Assembly (NCBI GenBank): GCA_035634255.1
Contig: DASQDI010000011.1
Location: 1 to 28,548 of the forward strand
From: DATLMR01 sp035634255
GTDB taxonomy: Bacteria > Acidobacteriota > Blastocatellia > UBA7656
Length of the DNA: 28,548 bases
Direction of reading: 5' to 3'
In this document: positions 16,663-25,378 of the stretch, piece after piece
How positions within the stretch are numbered: position 1 is the stretch's first letter
Layout of the letters: each line of letters opens with the position of its first letter
Position numbers and translations under genes: made by a program
The notes under the pieces: generated by a model
Told to the model about the DNA's origin: nothing
Database searches by the model: none
What the model saw: only the letters and a program-made list of their open reading frames with translations

Positions 16663-18171
16663 ATGGCGAACAAAAGAGGCTGTCTGCCTCGCCTGCTCTT
16701 ATTAATTCTTGTGATCGTCGCCCTGTCAATTGCCGTAGCGCCATTGCTGCCGCTCAACCCTCTTAAACCCGCAGTCGAATCAAGGTTATCAACTCTGCTT
16801 GGCCGGGAGGTCTCGGTCGGCACCCTGCGCCTGAGCCTCCTGGGGGGGCCGTACCTCGTCATCAACAAGATGGTCGCGAAGGAAGACCCGGCCTTCGGCG
16901 AGGGGAACATAATCGAGGCGGAAAAGGTTCATGCCAACGTCGCCCTGTTGCCCCTCCTGCTTCAAAGGCAGGTCTCCATCGACGGCATCCGCATCGAATC
17001 GCCCGTCCTGAAATTCATCAAGAACGATCAAGGCGTTTGGAGCTGGGCGACCCTCGGGCAGGCGGGCGCCGCGCCCGGCAGTTCGTCACGAGTTTCGGGC
17101 CGCTCGGTACAGAGCGCCCTGCTCGGCCTCGTCATTCAGGTAAGGCCGGAGGCGGCCATCGACAAGGTTGAGATCGAGAACGCGTCGGTCAGGCTCGTGG
17201 ACATGTCGGGGGCGCAGCCGCCCGAAAGCCTCTACCGAAACGTGAGCCTCCGCGCCGAGATGGGCTCGCCCCCCGAAGGGGCCGCGCCCTCGTCGCGCAA
17301 GGCGCGCGGAGAGCTGCGCGCGCAGTCGGAAGAGGGCGAGGGGGCCGAACTGCTCAAAGCCGAGCTGCCTTTCGACCTCGTCGTCGAGCACGGCGCGGCG
17401 AAGGCGCTCACGGCGAGAGGGAGCCTCGGCCCCGGCCATCTGGAATCCAAGAACTTTGCCGCCAGCAGCTTCAAATCGAATATCGATCTCAAAGGCAGCG
17501 TCGCGACGCTCGACCAGATGGAGATCAGTCTTTACGAGGGGGCGGTGCGCGGGCACATGCAGGTAGACCTTGCGACCCAGCAGTTCAGCGCCGAAGGGCA
17601 GGTCGAGAACCTTAGCCTTGAGCGGATCGGGTCGCGCGACGCGCAGGGGGCGGGTCAGATCACCGGGCACGTCAACGCGCAGTTCAAGCTTCAGGGCCTG
17701 ATGCGCAGCTTCGATCAGGCCCTCCCGACCATAAACGGCAGCGGGCACATGACTTCCAACGACCTCTTCATCGCCAGCGTCAACCTCAGCGAGCAGGTCG
17801 CCCGCTCGCTCAAGATCGACCAGATAGGCGACATGAATCCCGGCACGGCGCTCGGCAGCGTCGAATCCGATTTTCAGATCGAGCAGGGGGTGATCAGGAC
17901 GAGCAATCTGCGCATCCAGCAGATGGACGGCCTGGGCGACGCCTCGGCCAGGGACGGCTGGTTCCAGACCGTCGCGCCGCCTTCGCTCAGTTACTCGGCG
18001 ACGGTGCTGCTGTCGCCCGAGGCGACGGCGAAGGTAAAGAGTTCGAGCCCTCTGTTCGGGGTCGCGATCTCGATACTCGAAAGCAACAGCCGCGTCGCAG
18101 TGCCTGTAAACATCACGGGTGAGGTGCGCAGCCCGCAGGTGCATGTGGACGTATACCGCATATTCCAATAG
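16663..18171 (+). CDS. AsmA-like membrane-anchored protein
   Basis: A 502-residue protein with one N-terminal transmembrane segment (about residues 10-30, LLLLILVIVALSIAVAPLL) followed by an AsmA-like N-terminal block: PAVESRLSTLLGREVSVGTL and an amphipathic beta-rich stretch with ALLPLLLQRQVSIDGIRIES. The C-terminal half resembles the AsmA/DUF3971-type repeating beta groove with phrases such as INGSGHMTSNDLF. AsmA-like proteins span the periplasm and are linked to outer-membrane biogenesis or lipid transport, which implies a Gram-negative envelope. The ATG at 16663 is preferred over an in-frame GTG at 16651 because AGAGGA lies between them. It is 16 bases before the next lipoprotein gene. 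Confidence 0.82.
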   Translation: MANKRGCLPRLLLLILVIVALSIAVAPLLPLNPLKPAVESRLSTLLGREVSVGTLRLSLLGGPYLVINKMVAKEDPAFGEGNIIEAEKVHANVALLPLLLQRQVSIDGIRIESPVLKFIKNDQGVWSWATLGQAGAAPGSSSRVSGRSVQSALLGLVIQVRPEAAIDKVEIENASVRLVDMSGAQPPESLYRNVSLRAEMGSPPEGAAPSSRKARGELRAQSEEGEGAELLKAELPFDLVVEHGAAKALTARGSLGPGHLESKNFAASSFKSNIDLKGSVATLDQMEISLYEGAVRGHMQVDLATQQFSAEGQVENLSLERIGSRDAQGAGQITGHVNAQFKLQGLMRSFDQALPTINGSGHMTSNDLFIASVNLSEQVARSLKIDQIGDMNPGTALGSVESDFQIEQGVIRTSNLRIQQMDGLGDASARDGWFQTVAPPSLSYSATVLLSPEATAKVKSSSPLFGVAISILESNSRVAVPVNITGEVRSPQVHVDVYRIFQ

Positions 18172-18187
18172 TCATCAAGGAGGTCAG

Positions 18188-19108
18188 ATGTTTTATCCAT
18201 CTCGAAACACTCACGCCGCGCGCGGCCTGCTCACGCTCGTGATGGCGGCGGCCGCGTTCGTCACGTTCGGTTGCAGCACGGCCCCGACCGGGACGAACAC
18301 GAATTCGAACACGAACGCGAACCTGAGCGTGAACGCCAACGGCAACGCGAATGCGAACGTCGCCGCGGCCGCGGGCGCACCGATCAACGTCAGGGAGCCC
18401 GAGCAGTACAGCGCAGTCTTTACGATCAGCGGCGAGGGGGAGGCGAACGCGCGGCAGGGCAACGCCACCACGCAGGTCGACTTCGCGAAGAGGGGCGCGG
18501 ACCGCCGCATGACCTTCAACGCCCCCCCGCCGATAGGGCAGATCACTTACCTGGAGAGGGCGGGCCAGAAGTACCTCATCATCCCGGCCCGCAACCAGTA
18601 CGTCGAGCTGAGGCCCGAAGAGATGGGCGTGAATCTCGGCAGCCTTATGAGCCCGGCCACCATGATCGAGCAACTGAAAGCGCGCACGCAGTACGAGAAC
18701 ATGGGGACGGAGACGATCAACGGGCGCACGGCCGTCAAGTACCGCTTCGCCGGGGCCAAAGACACCCGCACGCAGGCGGGGACCGTCCAGGCCGACAGCT
18801 TCGTCTACGTGGACGAGGCGACGGGCCTGCCCATCCGCTCGCAGGTGAACGCCTCGACCACGAGCGGCGCGACCGCGCGGGTGGTGACGGAACTGCGCGA
18901 CCTTCAGTTGAACCCGGACCCCGCGCTCTTCGAACTCCCCGCGAACATGAAGAAGGTGACGACCGAGGAGCTGAAGCAGCAGGTCCAGGGCTTCATCGCG
19001 CTCGCAAGGACTCTGAGCGCGATGGCCGGGCAGGGCTCGCAGAGCGCCGCGCCGGCGGCGACCCCCGCGCCCGCCGCGAATGCCAACGGGAACGCGAACC
19101 GGCCTTAG
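18188..19108 (+). CDS. Outer-membrane-type lipoprotein with Asn-rich linker, LolA/DUF4412-like
   Basis: A 306-residue probable lipoprotein: hydrophobic residues 14-28, lipobox-like TFGC with Cys29, then an Asn/Ala/Thr low-complexity linker to about residue 60 (NTNSNTNANLSVNANGNANA). The body reads like a LolA/DUF4412-type beta sheet that carries hydrophobic ligands: YSAVFTISGEGEA, RRMTFNAPPPIGQITYLERA, GTETINGRTAVKYRF and FVYVDEATGLPIRSQV. The C-terminus returns to Ala/Asn-rich sequence. Start choice: AAGGAGGT at 18177-18184 directly precedes the ATG at 18188, although the frame is open to 18119. It is cotranscribed with the AsmA-like gene, which suggests a joint envelope role. The family is uncertain; the lipoprotein character is likely. 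Confidence 0.78.
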   Translation: MFYPSRNTHAARGLLTLVMAAAAFVTFGCSTAPTGTNTNSNTNANLSVNANGNANANVAAAAGAPINVREPEQYSAVFTISGEGEANARQGNATTQVDFAKRGADRRMTFNAPPPIGQITYLERAGQKYLIIPARNQYVELRPEEMGVNLGSLMSPATMIEQLKARTQYENMGTETINGRTAVKYRFAGAKDTRTQAGTVQADSFVYVDEATGLPIRSQVNASTTSGATARVVTELRDLQLNPDPALFELPANMKKVTTEELKQQVQGFIALARTLSAMAGQGSQSAAPAATPAPAANANGNANRP

Positions 19109-19117
19109 CAGATAAAC

Positions 19118-19183
19118 GGCGGGCGATGAGCGGAGAGTGAAGGGCGGCAGGTCGCGGCCCCGCACTCGCGCTCATCGCCCGCC
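19118..19183 (+). terminator. Long perfect-stem hairpin, probable terminator
   Basis: GGCGGGCGATGAGCG (19118-19132) pairs perfectly with CGCTCATCGCCCGCC (19169-19183). The stem continues after a small bulge with GAGTG (19135-19139) and CACTC (19163-19167), about 20 bp in all. It separates the lipoprotein gene from trehalase and ends 15 bases before the trehalase ATG. No T-run follows. Confidence 0.6.
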
Positions 19184-19198
19184 CCCGTCACTCCCGAT

Positions 19199-20746
19199 AT
19201 GCAACCGGACGATCAGACAGAGGCGACACCCGCGCAGCTCGAAGCACTCCGCGAGTACATCAGGCAGAGCTGGGACGTGCTCGAACGCAACCACAGCGAG
19301 ATGCTCGAAGCCACCCTCGACGAGAAGGTAGCCAGCCCGTCTTCTCAGAGGCCGCTCGTCTACATCTCGCTCACGGAAGACCTGGGCCGCGTCGCGAGAA
19401 AGCTTGAGGAAGCGGCCCCTCAGGATTTTCGGGAGATCGAGCTGCGGCACCTCCCCCCTTCGTACGAGGACATCGAAGAGCACGGCCTGCTCTACCTCCC
19501 TAACCATTACGTGGTGCCGGGCGGCAGCTTCAACGAGATGTACGGGTGGGACAGCTACTTCATCTCTCTCGGCTTACTGTGCGACGGGCTGACGGGGTTC
19601 GCCGTCGAGATGGCCGACAACCACCTGTATCAGGTCGCGAATTACGGGAAGGTGCTGAACGCAAACCGCACCTACTACCTCACGCGCTCGCAGCCGCCCT
19701 TCCTGTCCGCGCTGGTGCTCAAAATATTTAACCGCACGGGCGACCTCGAATGGCTGCGGCGCGCGCTGCCGCTCGTCGAGTCGTATTACGCCTTCTGGAC
19801 TCGGGGCGACCGCCTGATCGAGAGCGAAGGGCTCTCCCGGTACTTCGATTCGAGCGACCAGCCGGCCCCCGAGGTCTTCGGGCACGAGCAGGATGTCGAG
19901 GGGCGCTCGCACTACGACCGTGTGAAGGAGTTTTACCGCGAGCACGGCGGCGAGGTGACGAGCTACGACCTGCCGCTCTACTACGACCGCGCGCGCGACC
20001 GGTTGACCCCCCTCTTCTTCCGGGCCGACCGCGCGATGCGCGAAAGCGGGCACGACCCCTCGAACCGTTTCGGGGCCTTCAACATCGGGGTGCTCGACCT
20101 GCTGCCGGTCGATCTCAACTGCCTGCTCTACCGGATGGAGGTGGACATATCGGAGATGAATGCGACGCTCGCGCGCGGCGCGGAGGCGAGCGCATGGGAG
20201 GAGCGCGCGGGCCTGAGGGCTTCGCGCATCAACGAACTGATGTGGGACGAGCAGCACGGCCTCTACTTCGATTACAACTACCTGAGAAGAGAGCGCAGGG
20301 CCTACCCCTACGTGACCACCTTCTTCCCGCTCTACGCGGGCATCGCTTCGCGCGTGCAGGCCGCGCGCGTCATGGAGAGCCTCGAACTCTTCGAGCGGCC
20401 GGGGGGCCTTCAGACCTCGACCTGTCGGAGCGGCAACCAGTGGGACTCCCCCATCGGGTGGGCTCCCATGCAGTTGATAGCGGTCGAAGGGATGCGGCGT
20501 TACGGGTATGACGCGGAAGCCGACCGCGTCTCGGTCAGCTTCCTCTCGATGGTCCTGAAGGAGTTCGTCGAGCACGACGTAATACTGGAAAAATATAACG
20601 TGGTCCGGCGCGAGTCTCGCGTCCACGAGCACATCAGGTACGGGTACTCCGACAACGAAGTCGGCTTCGGGTGGACCAACGGTACGTTCGTCGAGCTTTT
20701 CGCGGGGCTGCCCGCGGAAAAACGTGACCGGGTGCGCAGGATTTGA
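19199..20746 (+). CDS. Alpha,alpha-trehalase (GH37), cytoplasmic
   Basis: Hydrolyses trehalose to two glucose units. Both family signatures are present: PGGSFNEMYGWDSY at 107-120 and QWDSPIGWAP at 414-423, followed by GFGWTNG near the C-terminus. The likely catalytic acid is Asp286 in ESGHD (usually ESGWD) and the likely base is Glu464 in LEKYNV. The usual Gly-rich lid between EKY and GFGWTNG is replaced by a charged segment. There is no signal peptide, so it works on imported sugar. It lies just upstream of an ABC sugar importer, which supports a trehalose uptake and degradation role. No good Shine-Dalgarno is seen; the ATG follows a large hairpin by 15 bases. Confidence 0.9.
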   Translation: MQPDDQTEATPAQLEALREYIRQSWDVLERNHSEMLEATLDEKVASPSSQRPLVYISLTEDLGRVARKLEEAAPQDFREIELRHLPPSYEDIEEHGLLYLPNHYVVPGGSFNEMYGWDSYFISLGLLCDGLTGFAVEMADNHLYQVANYGKVLNANRTYYLTRSQPPFLSALVLKIFNRTGDLEWLRRALPLVESYYAFWTRGDRLIESEGLSRYFDSSDQPAPEVFGHEQDVEGRSHYDRVKEFYREHGGEVTSYDLPLYYDRARDRLTPLFFRADRAMRESGHDPSNRFGAFNIGVLDLLPVDLNCLLYRMEVDISEMNATLARGAEASAWEERAGLRASRINELMWDEQHGLYFDYNYLRRERRAYPYVTTFFPLYAGIASRVQAARVMESLELFERPGGLQTSTCRSGNQWDSPIGWAPMQLIAVEGMRRYGYDAEADRVSVSFLSMVLKEFVEHDVILEKYNVVRRESRVHEHIRYGYSDNEVGFGWTNGTFVELFAGLPAEKRDRVRRI

Positions 20747-20787
20747 GGCGCGAGCCGCGGGAGCGATGAGCCCCCGGCCCGAGGTTG

Positions 20788-20796
20788 TGGTATCCT
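20788..20796 (+). promoter_or_regulatory. Possible extended -10 promoter for the sugar importer
   Basis: TGG followed by TATCCT (20791-20796) fits an extended -10 element, 37 bases before the binding-protein ATG and after the trehalase stop. No -35 is recognisable, and a GC-rich stretch (20757-20780) precedes it. Confidence 0.3.
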
Positions 20797-20833
20797 CCGG
20801 TTCGAACCTATCAACAATTCGGAAAGGACCTGA

Positions 20834-22108
20834 ATGAGACCAACCCTGATCTCGGCGCTTGTCTTGATTACGACGCTATCCGCCCTGCTCGCGGGGTGCG
20901 GCTCCGAACGCGGGCACCTGACTCTCGCCGTCAACTCGGGCGTCGAAGGCGACGCGCTCAAGCAGGCGGCGGTAGATTACGAAGCCTCGTCGGGCGTGCG
21001 CATAGAGGTCGTCGAGCTTCCGTATGACAACCTCTTCGAGAAGGAGCTCATAGACCTGAACTCGGGGACGGGCGCGTACGACCTCATCATGCTCGACGAC
21101 CCGTGGTTCCCCCGGTTCGCGGTTTCGGAGTTCCTCACGGACCTCGGGCCCATGTACGAGAAGCGCGGGCAGGGCGGCCCCGACGACGACTTCATCGCCA
21201 CTTCGATGGCCCTCTGCCGACACCCTTACGAGACCGGGCGGCTCTACGCCCTGCCCTACGTCGGCAACTCGCAGCTCTTCTTCTACCGCAAAGACCTCTT
21301 CGAAAAACATGGCCTGAAAGAGCCCTCGTCCTGGCAGGAGGTGCTCGCGGCGGCGAAGACTATTGGCGAGCGCGAGCGCTCAGACGATGGCGGCCGCCTG
21401 TACGGCTACGTCATGCGGGCCGAGCAAGGCAACGCGGTCGTGGCCGACTTCCTGCCGATATTTTGGGCACACGGCGCGGAGATGTTCGACCCGAGCGGCA
21501 AGCCTTCGGTCGACAGCGAAGAAGGCGTCGCCGCGCTCAGGTTGATGCTTGAACTCGGCAGGCACGCGCCGCCCGGCTACGCGAGCTTCAACGCGGACGA
21601 AGTGTCGGCCCACCTGCTTCAGGGGTCGGCCGCCATGTCGATCAACTGGCCCGCCTGGATAAGCGCGTTCACGGACCCGGCCCGGTCGCGCGTGGCCGGG
21701 AAGATGGCCTTCACGACCCTGCCGGGCGAAAGGAAGCCGGGGCAGGCGGAGATAGGCAACTGGCTCATCGCGATCCCGAAAGGGTCGAGGAACGCGGACG
21801 CGGCCTTCGACTTCCTCGCGTGGGCGACCTCCCCGGAGCAGATGAAGCGGTCGGCCCTCCGCGGCAACCCGCCCACGCGCAGGTCGGTCTTCACCGACCC
21901 CGAGCTGCTCGCGAAATTCCCCGCTTACCCGGCGCAGCTCCGCTCGCTTGAGACCTCAAGGCCGCGCCCGCGCACGCCCCTCTGGAACGAGATCGAAAAC
22001 ACCTTCGGCATCTTCCTGTCGAAGGCGAACAGCGGGGTGCTCACGCCTGAGGAGGCCATGAGTCAGGCGAACGCCGAGATCGCGAAGATCGTCGAGCGCA
22101 ACAGATGA
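20834..22108 (+). CDS. ABC transporter sugar-binding lipoprotein (family 1)
   Basis: The extracytoplasmic solute receptor of the importer encoded downstream. It has a signal peptide with lipobox LLAGC (Cys22). The family-1 binding-protein pattern follows: LTLAVNSG strand, YEASSGVRIEVVELPYDNLFEK, YDLIMLDDPW, YALPYVGNSQLFFYRKDLFE with a Trp at SSWQEVL, and a C-terminal WATSPEQMKRSALRG. At 424 residues it is normal for maltose/trehalose/glycerol-3-phosphate-type receptors. The neighbouring trehalase suggests an alpha-disaccharide, perhaps trehalose as for ThuE, but the ligand cannot be read directly. AAAGGA precedes the ATG. Its stop overlaps the next start (ATGA). Confidence 0.92.
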   Translation: MRPTLISALVLITTLSALLAGCGSERGHLTLAVNSGVEGDALKQAAVDYEASSGVRIEVVELPYDNLFEKELIDLNSGTGAYDLIMLDDPWFPRFAVSEFLTDLGPMYEKRGQGGPDDDFIATSMALCRHPYETGRLYALPYVGNSQLFFYRKDLFEKHGLKEPSSWQEVLAAAKTIGERERSDDGGRLYGYVMRAEQGNAVVADFLPIFWAHGAEMFDPSGKPSVDSEEGVAALRLMLELGRHAPPGYASFNADEVSAHLLQGSAAMSINWPAWISAFTDPARSRVAGKMAFTTLPGERKPGQAEIGNWLIAIPKGSRNADAAFDFLAWATSPEQMKRSALRGNPPTRRSVFTDPELLAKFPAYPAQLRSLETSRPRPRTPLWNEIENTFGIFLSKANSGVLTPEEAMSQANAEIAKIVERNR

Positions 22109-22968
22109 GAAAGTACCTGTCACTCCCCTTCCTCCTCGCCGCGCCCGCCTTGGCCGTGCTGCTCGCGCTTTCGGTCTACCCCCTCGTGTACGCCATAAAG
22201 GTCAGCCTTCAGGTTGGCGCGGGCGACGCGGCCCGCTGGGGCTTCGGGAATTTCACGCGCCTCTTCGGGGACGACCTCTTCCGCTCGGCCCTGCTGCACA
22301 CCTTCTCTTACGCGGCGCTCGCCCTGACATTCGAATTCCTTCTCGGCCTCGGCCTCGCGCTCCTGCTCGACAGGCCGCTGAAAGGCCGGGGGGTCTTCCG
22401 CGCCCTGCTGCTGGTCCCGATGATGCTGCCCCCGGTCGTGGTCGGGGTCGTGTGGCGCTTGATGCTCAACCCGAGCTTCGGCGCGATCAACGGCACCCTG
22501 AAGGGCGCGGGGGTTGACACCGACTCGCTCACGTGGACCGCCTCGCCCTCGCTCGCCTTCGCCTCGGTCGTGGCGGTGGATGTCTGGCAGTGGACGCCCT
22601 TCATGTTCCTCGTGCTGCTGGCGGGCCTTCAGGCCATTCCCCGGGAGCCTTACGAAGCCGCGATGATCGACGGCGCGAGCGCGTGGCAGACTTTCACCCA
22701 TGTCACCCTGCCGCTCCTGAAGCCCGCGATCCTCATCGCCCTCCTGCTGAGGACCATGGACCTGCTGCGCGTCTTCGATCAGATATTCATACTCACGGAA
22801 GGCGGCCCCGCGTTCGCCACCGAAACCGTTAGCCTCTACATCTACCGCACCGCCTTCCGGTTCTTCGACTTCGGCTACGCCGCCGCCATGTCGTTCGCGC
22901 TCCTCGTGCTCACCAATATAATAAGCGTCGGCTACATCAGGCTGTTGCAGAGACAGGAGGCCGCATGA
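22105..22968 (+). CDS. ABC sugar permease, MalF-like
   Basis: An inner-membrane permease of 287 residues with about six hydrophobic segments, the first right after the start (LLAAPALAVLLALSVYPLVY). The cytoplasmic EAA loop is EPYEAAMIDGASAWQTFTHV followed by TLPLLKPAI; it docks with the ATPase. The short form without the large MalF periplasmic loop is typical of the ThuF/UgpA-like group. It overlaps the binding protein and the next permease by four bases each, so translation is coupled. Confidence 0.95.
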   Translation: MRKYLSLPFLLAAPALAVLLALSVYPLVYAIKVSLQVGAGDAARWGFGNFTRLFGDDLFRSALLHTFSYAALALTFEFLLGLGLALLLDRPLKGRGVFRALLLVPMMLPPVVVGVVWRLMLNPSFGAINGTLKGAGVDTDSLTWTASPSLAFASVVAVDVWQWTPFMFLVLLAGLQAIPREPYEAAMIDGASAWQTFTHVTLPLLKPAILIALLLRTMDLLRVFDQIFILTEGGPAFATETVSLYIYRTAFRFFDFGYAAAMSFALLVLTNIISVGYIRLLQRQEAA

Positions 22969-23795
22969 AGGCGACCCTGCGCCTGCTGAAATACGCGGCG
23001 GTCATTATGGCCGCGCTTTTCGGGCTCATCCCGGTCTACTGGATGGTGACCATCTCGCTCAAGACCGAGGCCGCTCACTTCTCGGTGCCGCCCGAGTGGG
23101 TCGGGTTCGGGCCGACGCTCGAGCACTACCGGGAGGCATTCTTTTCGCGGTCGTTCGGCAGGTACCTGCTCACCAGCGCGGTAGTCTCGGTCTCGTCCAC
23201 GGCGCTCGCGATGACGGTAGGGACGCTCGCGGCGTACGGGCTCACGCGGTTGCGCATGCCCGAGAGGGCGAGCAGGCGTCTGTCGCTCTGGATTCTGTCG
23301 ACGCGCATGTTCCCCCCGATAGTTACCATCGTCCCCCTCTTCCTGATGATGCGCGACCTGAGGCTGCTCGACACCGTCGCCTCGCTCGTGATCGTCTACA
23401 CCGCGTTCAACCTCCCATTCGTCGTGTGGATGATGCGCGGCTTCTTTCAGGAATTGCCGCGGGAGCTGGAGGAGGCGGCGATGGTTGACGGCGACTCTCG
23501 CATGGGAGCGCTCGTGCGGGTTATACTGCCGCTCGTCGCGCCGGGGCTGGCCGCCACGGCCGTTTTCTGCCTGATCGTCTCGTGGAACGAGTTCCTGTTC
23601 GCGCTCGTGCTGACGCAGACCGAGGCGGCGATGACCCTGCCGGTCGGCATAGCCGGCCGCGTGACCCAGTACGAGATCAAGTGGGGGGTGATGAGCGCGG
23701 CGGGAGTTGTGGCGATGGTGCCCATTCTCGCCTTCGCGATGGCCGTGCAGCGTTACCTCGTGCGAGGGCTGTCGCTCGGGGCGGTAAAAGGATGA
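22965..23795 (+). CDS. ABC sugar permease, MalG-like
   Basis: The second permease subunit, 276 residues with six predicted membrane segments. Its EAA loop ELEEAAMVDGDSRMGALVRV, followed by ILPLVAPGL, is the MalG type. Together with the MalF-like subunit and the ATPase it forms a sugar importer. It is followed by an unrelated DinB-like gene before the ATPase, an unusual interruption. Confidence 0.95.
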   Translation: MKATLRLLKYAAVIMAALFGLIPVYWMVTISLKTEAAHFSVPPEWVGFGPTLEHYREAFFSRSFGRYLLTSAVVSVSSTALAMTVGTLAAYGLTRLRMPERASRRLSLWILSTRMFPPIVTIVPLFLMMRDLRLLDTVASLVIVYTAFNLPFVVWMMRGFFQELPRELEEAAMVDGDSRMGALVRVILPLVAPGLAATAVFCLIVSWNEFLFALVLTQTEAAMTLPVGIAGRVTQYEIKWGVMSAAGVVAMVPILAFAMAVQRYLVRGLSLGAVKG

Positions 23796-23812
23796 AAGGA
23801 GTCTGAAAGGAA

Positions 23813-24265
23813 ATGACCAAACAGGAATACATTGAGAAGCTGTCTGAGTACCGGGCCCGCGTCTGGGACGCGGTCGAAGGGCTGAACGACGAGCAGTTAT
23901 CCGAGCCGATGGGCGAGGGGAAATGGTCGATAAAGGACACTCTGGGACACCTGGCCGCGTGGGAAGGTGAAGCCGTTCACGCCTTCGAGCAGAAGGCGCG
24001 GGGCGAGCGCCCGACAATAGGAGACATCACGGATTTCGACGCCTGGAACGAGGTCGAATCGGGCAAGCGGAAGGACTGGTCCCCCGACCAGATTCGGCAG
24101 GAGTTGAAGGGTAATCGCGACAGGCTGATGGAGATCGTCGCGGGCATTCCGGAAGACGAAAAGATATGGGCCTCCGACCGCGCCACCGCGCGCATCCTCG
24201 GCACCCTGATCAACCACGACAGGCACCACCTTGAGGGCATACGCCGCCACGTCGAAGCAAGATGA
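23813..24265 (+). CDS. DinB / ClbS-like four-helix protein
   Basis: A 150-residue protein with four-helix DinB pattern. GKWSIKDTLGHLAAWE has a likely metal ligand His46, and the last helix NHDRHHLEGIRRHVE supplies His135 and His139. The wording resembles the ClbS/DfsB subgroup, whose known member ClbS protects against colibactin; other DinB proteins are thiol transferases or of unknown function. AAGGAG and a second AAGGAA precede the ATG. It sits inside the sugar transporter operon, 17 bases after a permease, and its stop overlaps the ATPase start by four bases. It is therefore cotranslated with the importer, but no direct link to sugar use is known. Confidence 0.85.
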   Translation: MTKQEYIEKLSEYRARVWDAVEGLNDEQLSEPMGEGKWSIKDTLGHLAAWEGEAVHAFEQKARGERPTIGDITDFDAWNEVESGKRKDWSPDQIRQELKGNRDRLMEIVAGIPEDEKIWASDRATARILGTLINHDRHHLEGIRRHVEAR

Positions 24266-25359
24266 GCGTGAGATTTGAAAGCGTAACGAAGAGGTTCGCC
24301 CAGACCCCGGTCGTGGACAACCTCGACCTCGCGTGCGAAGACGGGGAGTTCGTGGTCTTGCTCGGCCCTTCCGGTTGCGGCAAGACCACGACCCTCAGGA
24401 TGCTCGCGGGGCTCGAAGAAGTCTCTTCGGGCGACATATTCATCGGCCCGGACCGGGTCAACGACGTGCCCACGCGCCACCGCGATGTCGCCATGGTCTT
24501 TCAAAGCTACGCGCTCTACCCGCACATGTCCGTGGCCGAAAACATCTCCTACCCCCTGCGCGTGAGAAAGACTCCGAGGGACGAGACGGAACGGCGCGTT
24601 CGCCGCGTGGCGGAGATGCTTGAGATAGGCAGGCTGCTGGCCCGCAAGCCTCGCGAGCTTTCGGGGGGCGAGCGCCAGCGCGTCGCCCTCGCGCGGGCGG
24701 TCGTGCGCGAGCCGCGCGTGTATCTGATGGACGAGCCACTCTCGAACCTCGACGCGAAGCTGCGCGTGCAGATGCGCGGAGAGTTGAAGCGATTGCAGCG
24801 CGAGCTTGCCACCACGACCGTCTACGTCACGCACGATCAGGCCGAAGCCATGACGCTCGCGCACCGCGTCGCCGTGATGCGCGACGGGAAGCTGCAGCAA
24901 TTCGACGCGCCGATGAATATCTACAACAGGCCCGCTAACCGGTTCGTCGCGGAGTTCGTCGGCAGCCCCGGCATGAACTTCATCGAGGGGCGGATAGACA
25001 GGGCGGCCCGCGCGTTCGAGAGCAAGGACGCCGCATGGGTTCTGCCCCCAGAACAGCTCGACGGACGCTTAGACAGGGCGGGCGGAGAGCGCGTGATGAT
25101 GGGCATCAGGCCCGAGCATGTCGCGGTCTCGACGACGCGCCGGGAAGGGTGGCTCCCTGCCCGCGTCCACGTCACCGAGCTCATGGGCAACGAGACGCTC
25201 GTCTTCCTCAGGCTCGGGGGCGAGAAGATAATCGCGCGCGCGCCCGCCGAGTTTCGCGCCGACATGGAAACGCCTGCCTGGGTCCGGCTCGACCTGGAGA
25301 AGGCCGCCTTCTTCGACGCCGAGACGGGAGAATCATTAAGACCCGGCCGGTCATCTTAA
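24262..25359 (+). CDS. ABC sugar importer ATPase, MalK/UgpC-like
   Basis: Powers the permease pair by ATP hydrolysis at the inner membrane. All motifs are intact: Walker A GPSGCGKTT (35-43), Q-loop Gln81 in FQSYALYPH, signature LSGGE (133-137), Walker B YLMDEP with Glu158, and H-loop His191. The C-terminal 130 residues form the OB/TOBE regulatory region typical of MalK-like subunits (for example MGIRPEHVAVS), in which sugar importers often share one ATPase. The length of 365 is normal. The start overlaps the DinB-like stop. Confidence 0.95.
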   Translation: MSVRFESVTKRFAQTPVVDNLDLACEDGEFVVLLGPSGCGKTTTLRMLAGLEEVSSGDIFIGPDRVNDVPTRHRDVAMVFQSYALYPHMSVAENISYPLRVRKTPRDETERRVRRVAEMLEIGRLLARKPRELSGGERQRVALARAVVREPRVYLMDEPLSNLDAKLRVQMRGELKRLQRELATTTVYVTHDQAEAMTLAHRVAVMRDGKLQQFDAPMNIYNRPANRFVAEFVGSPGMNFIEGRIDRAARAFESKDAAWVLPPEQLDGRLDRAGGERVMMGIRPEHVAVSTTRREGWLPARVHVTELMGNETLVFLRLGGEKIIARAPAEFRADMETPAWVRLDLEKAAFFDAETGESLRPGRSS

Positions 25360-25378
25360 TTTACATTGATGGCGAGTT

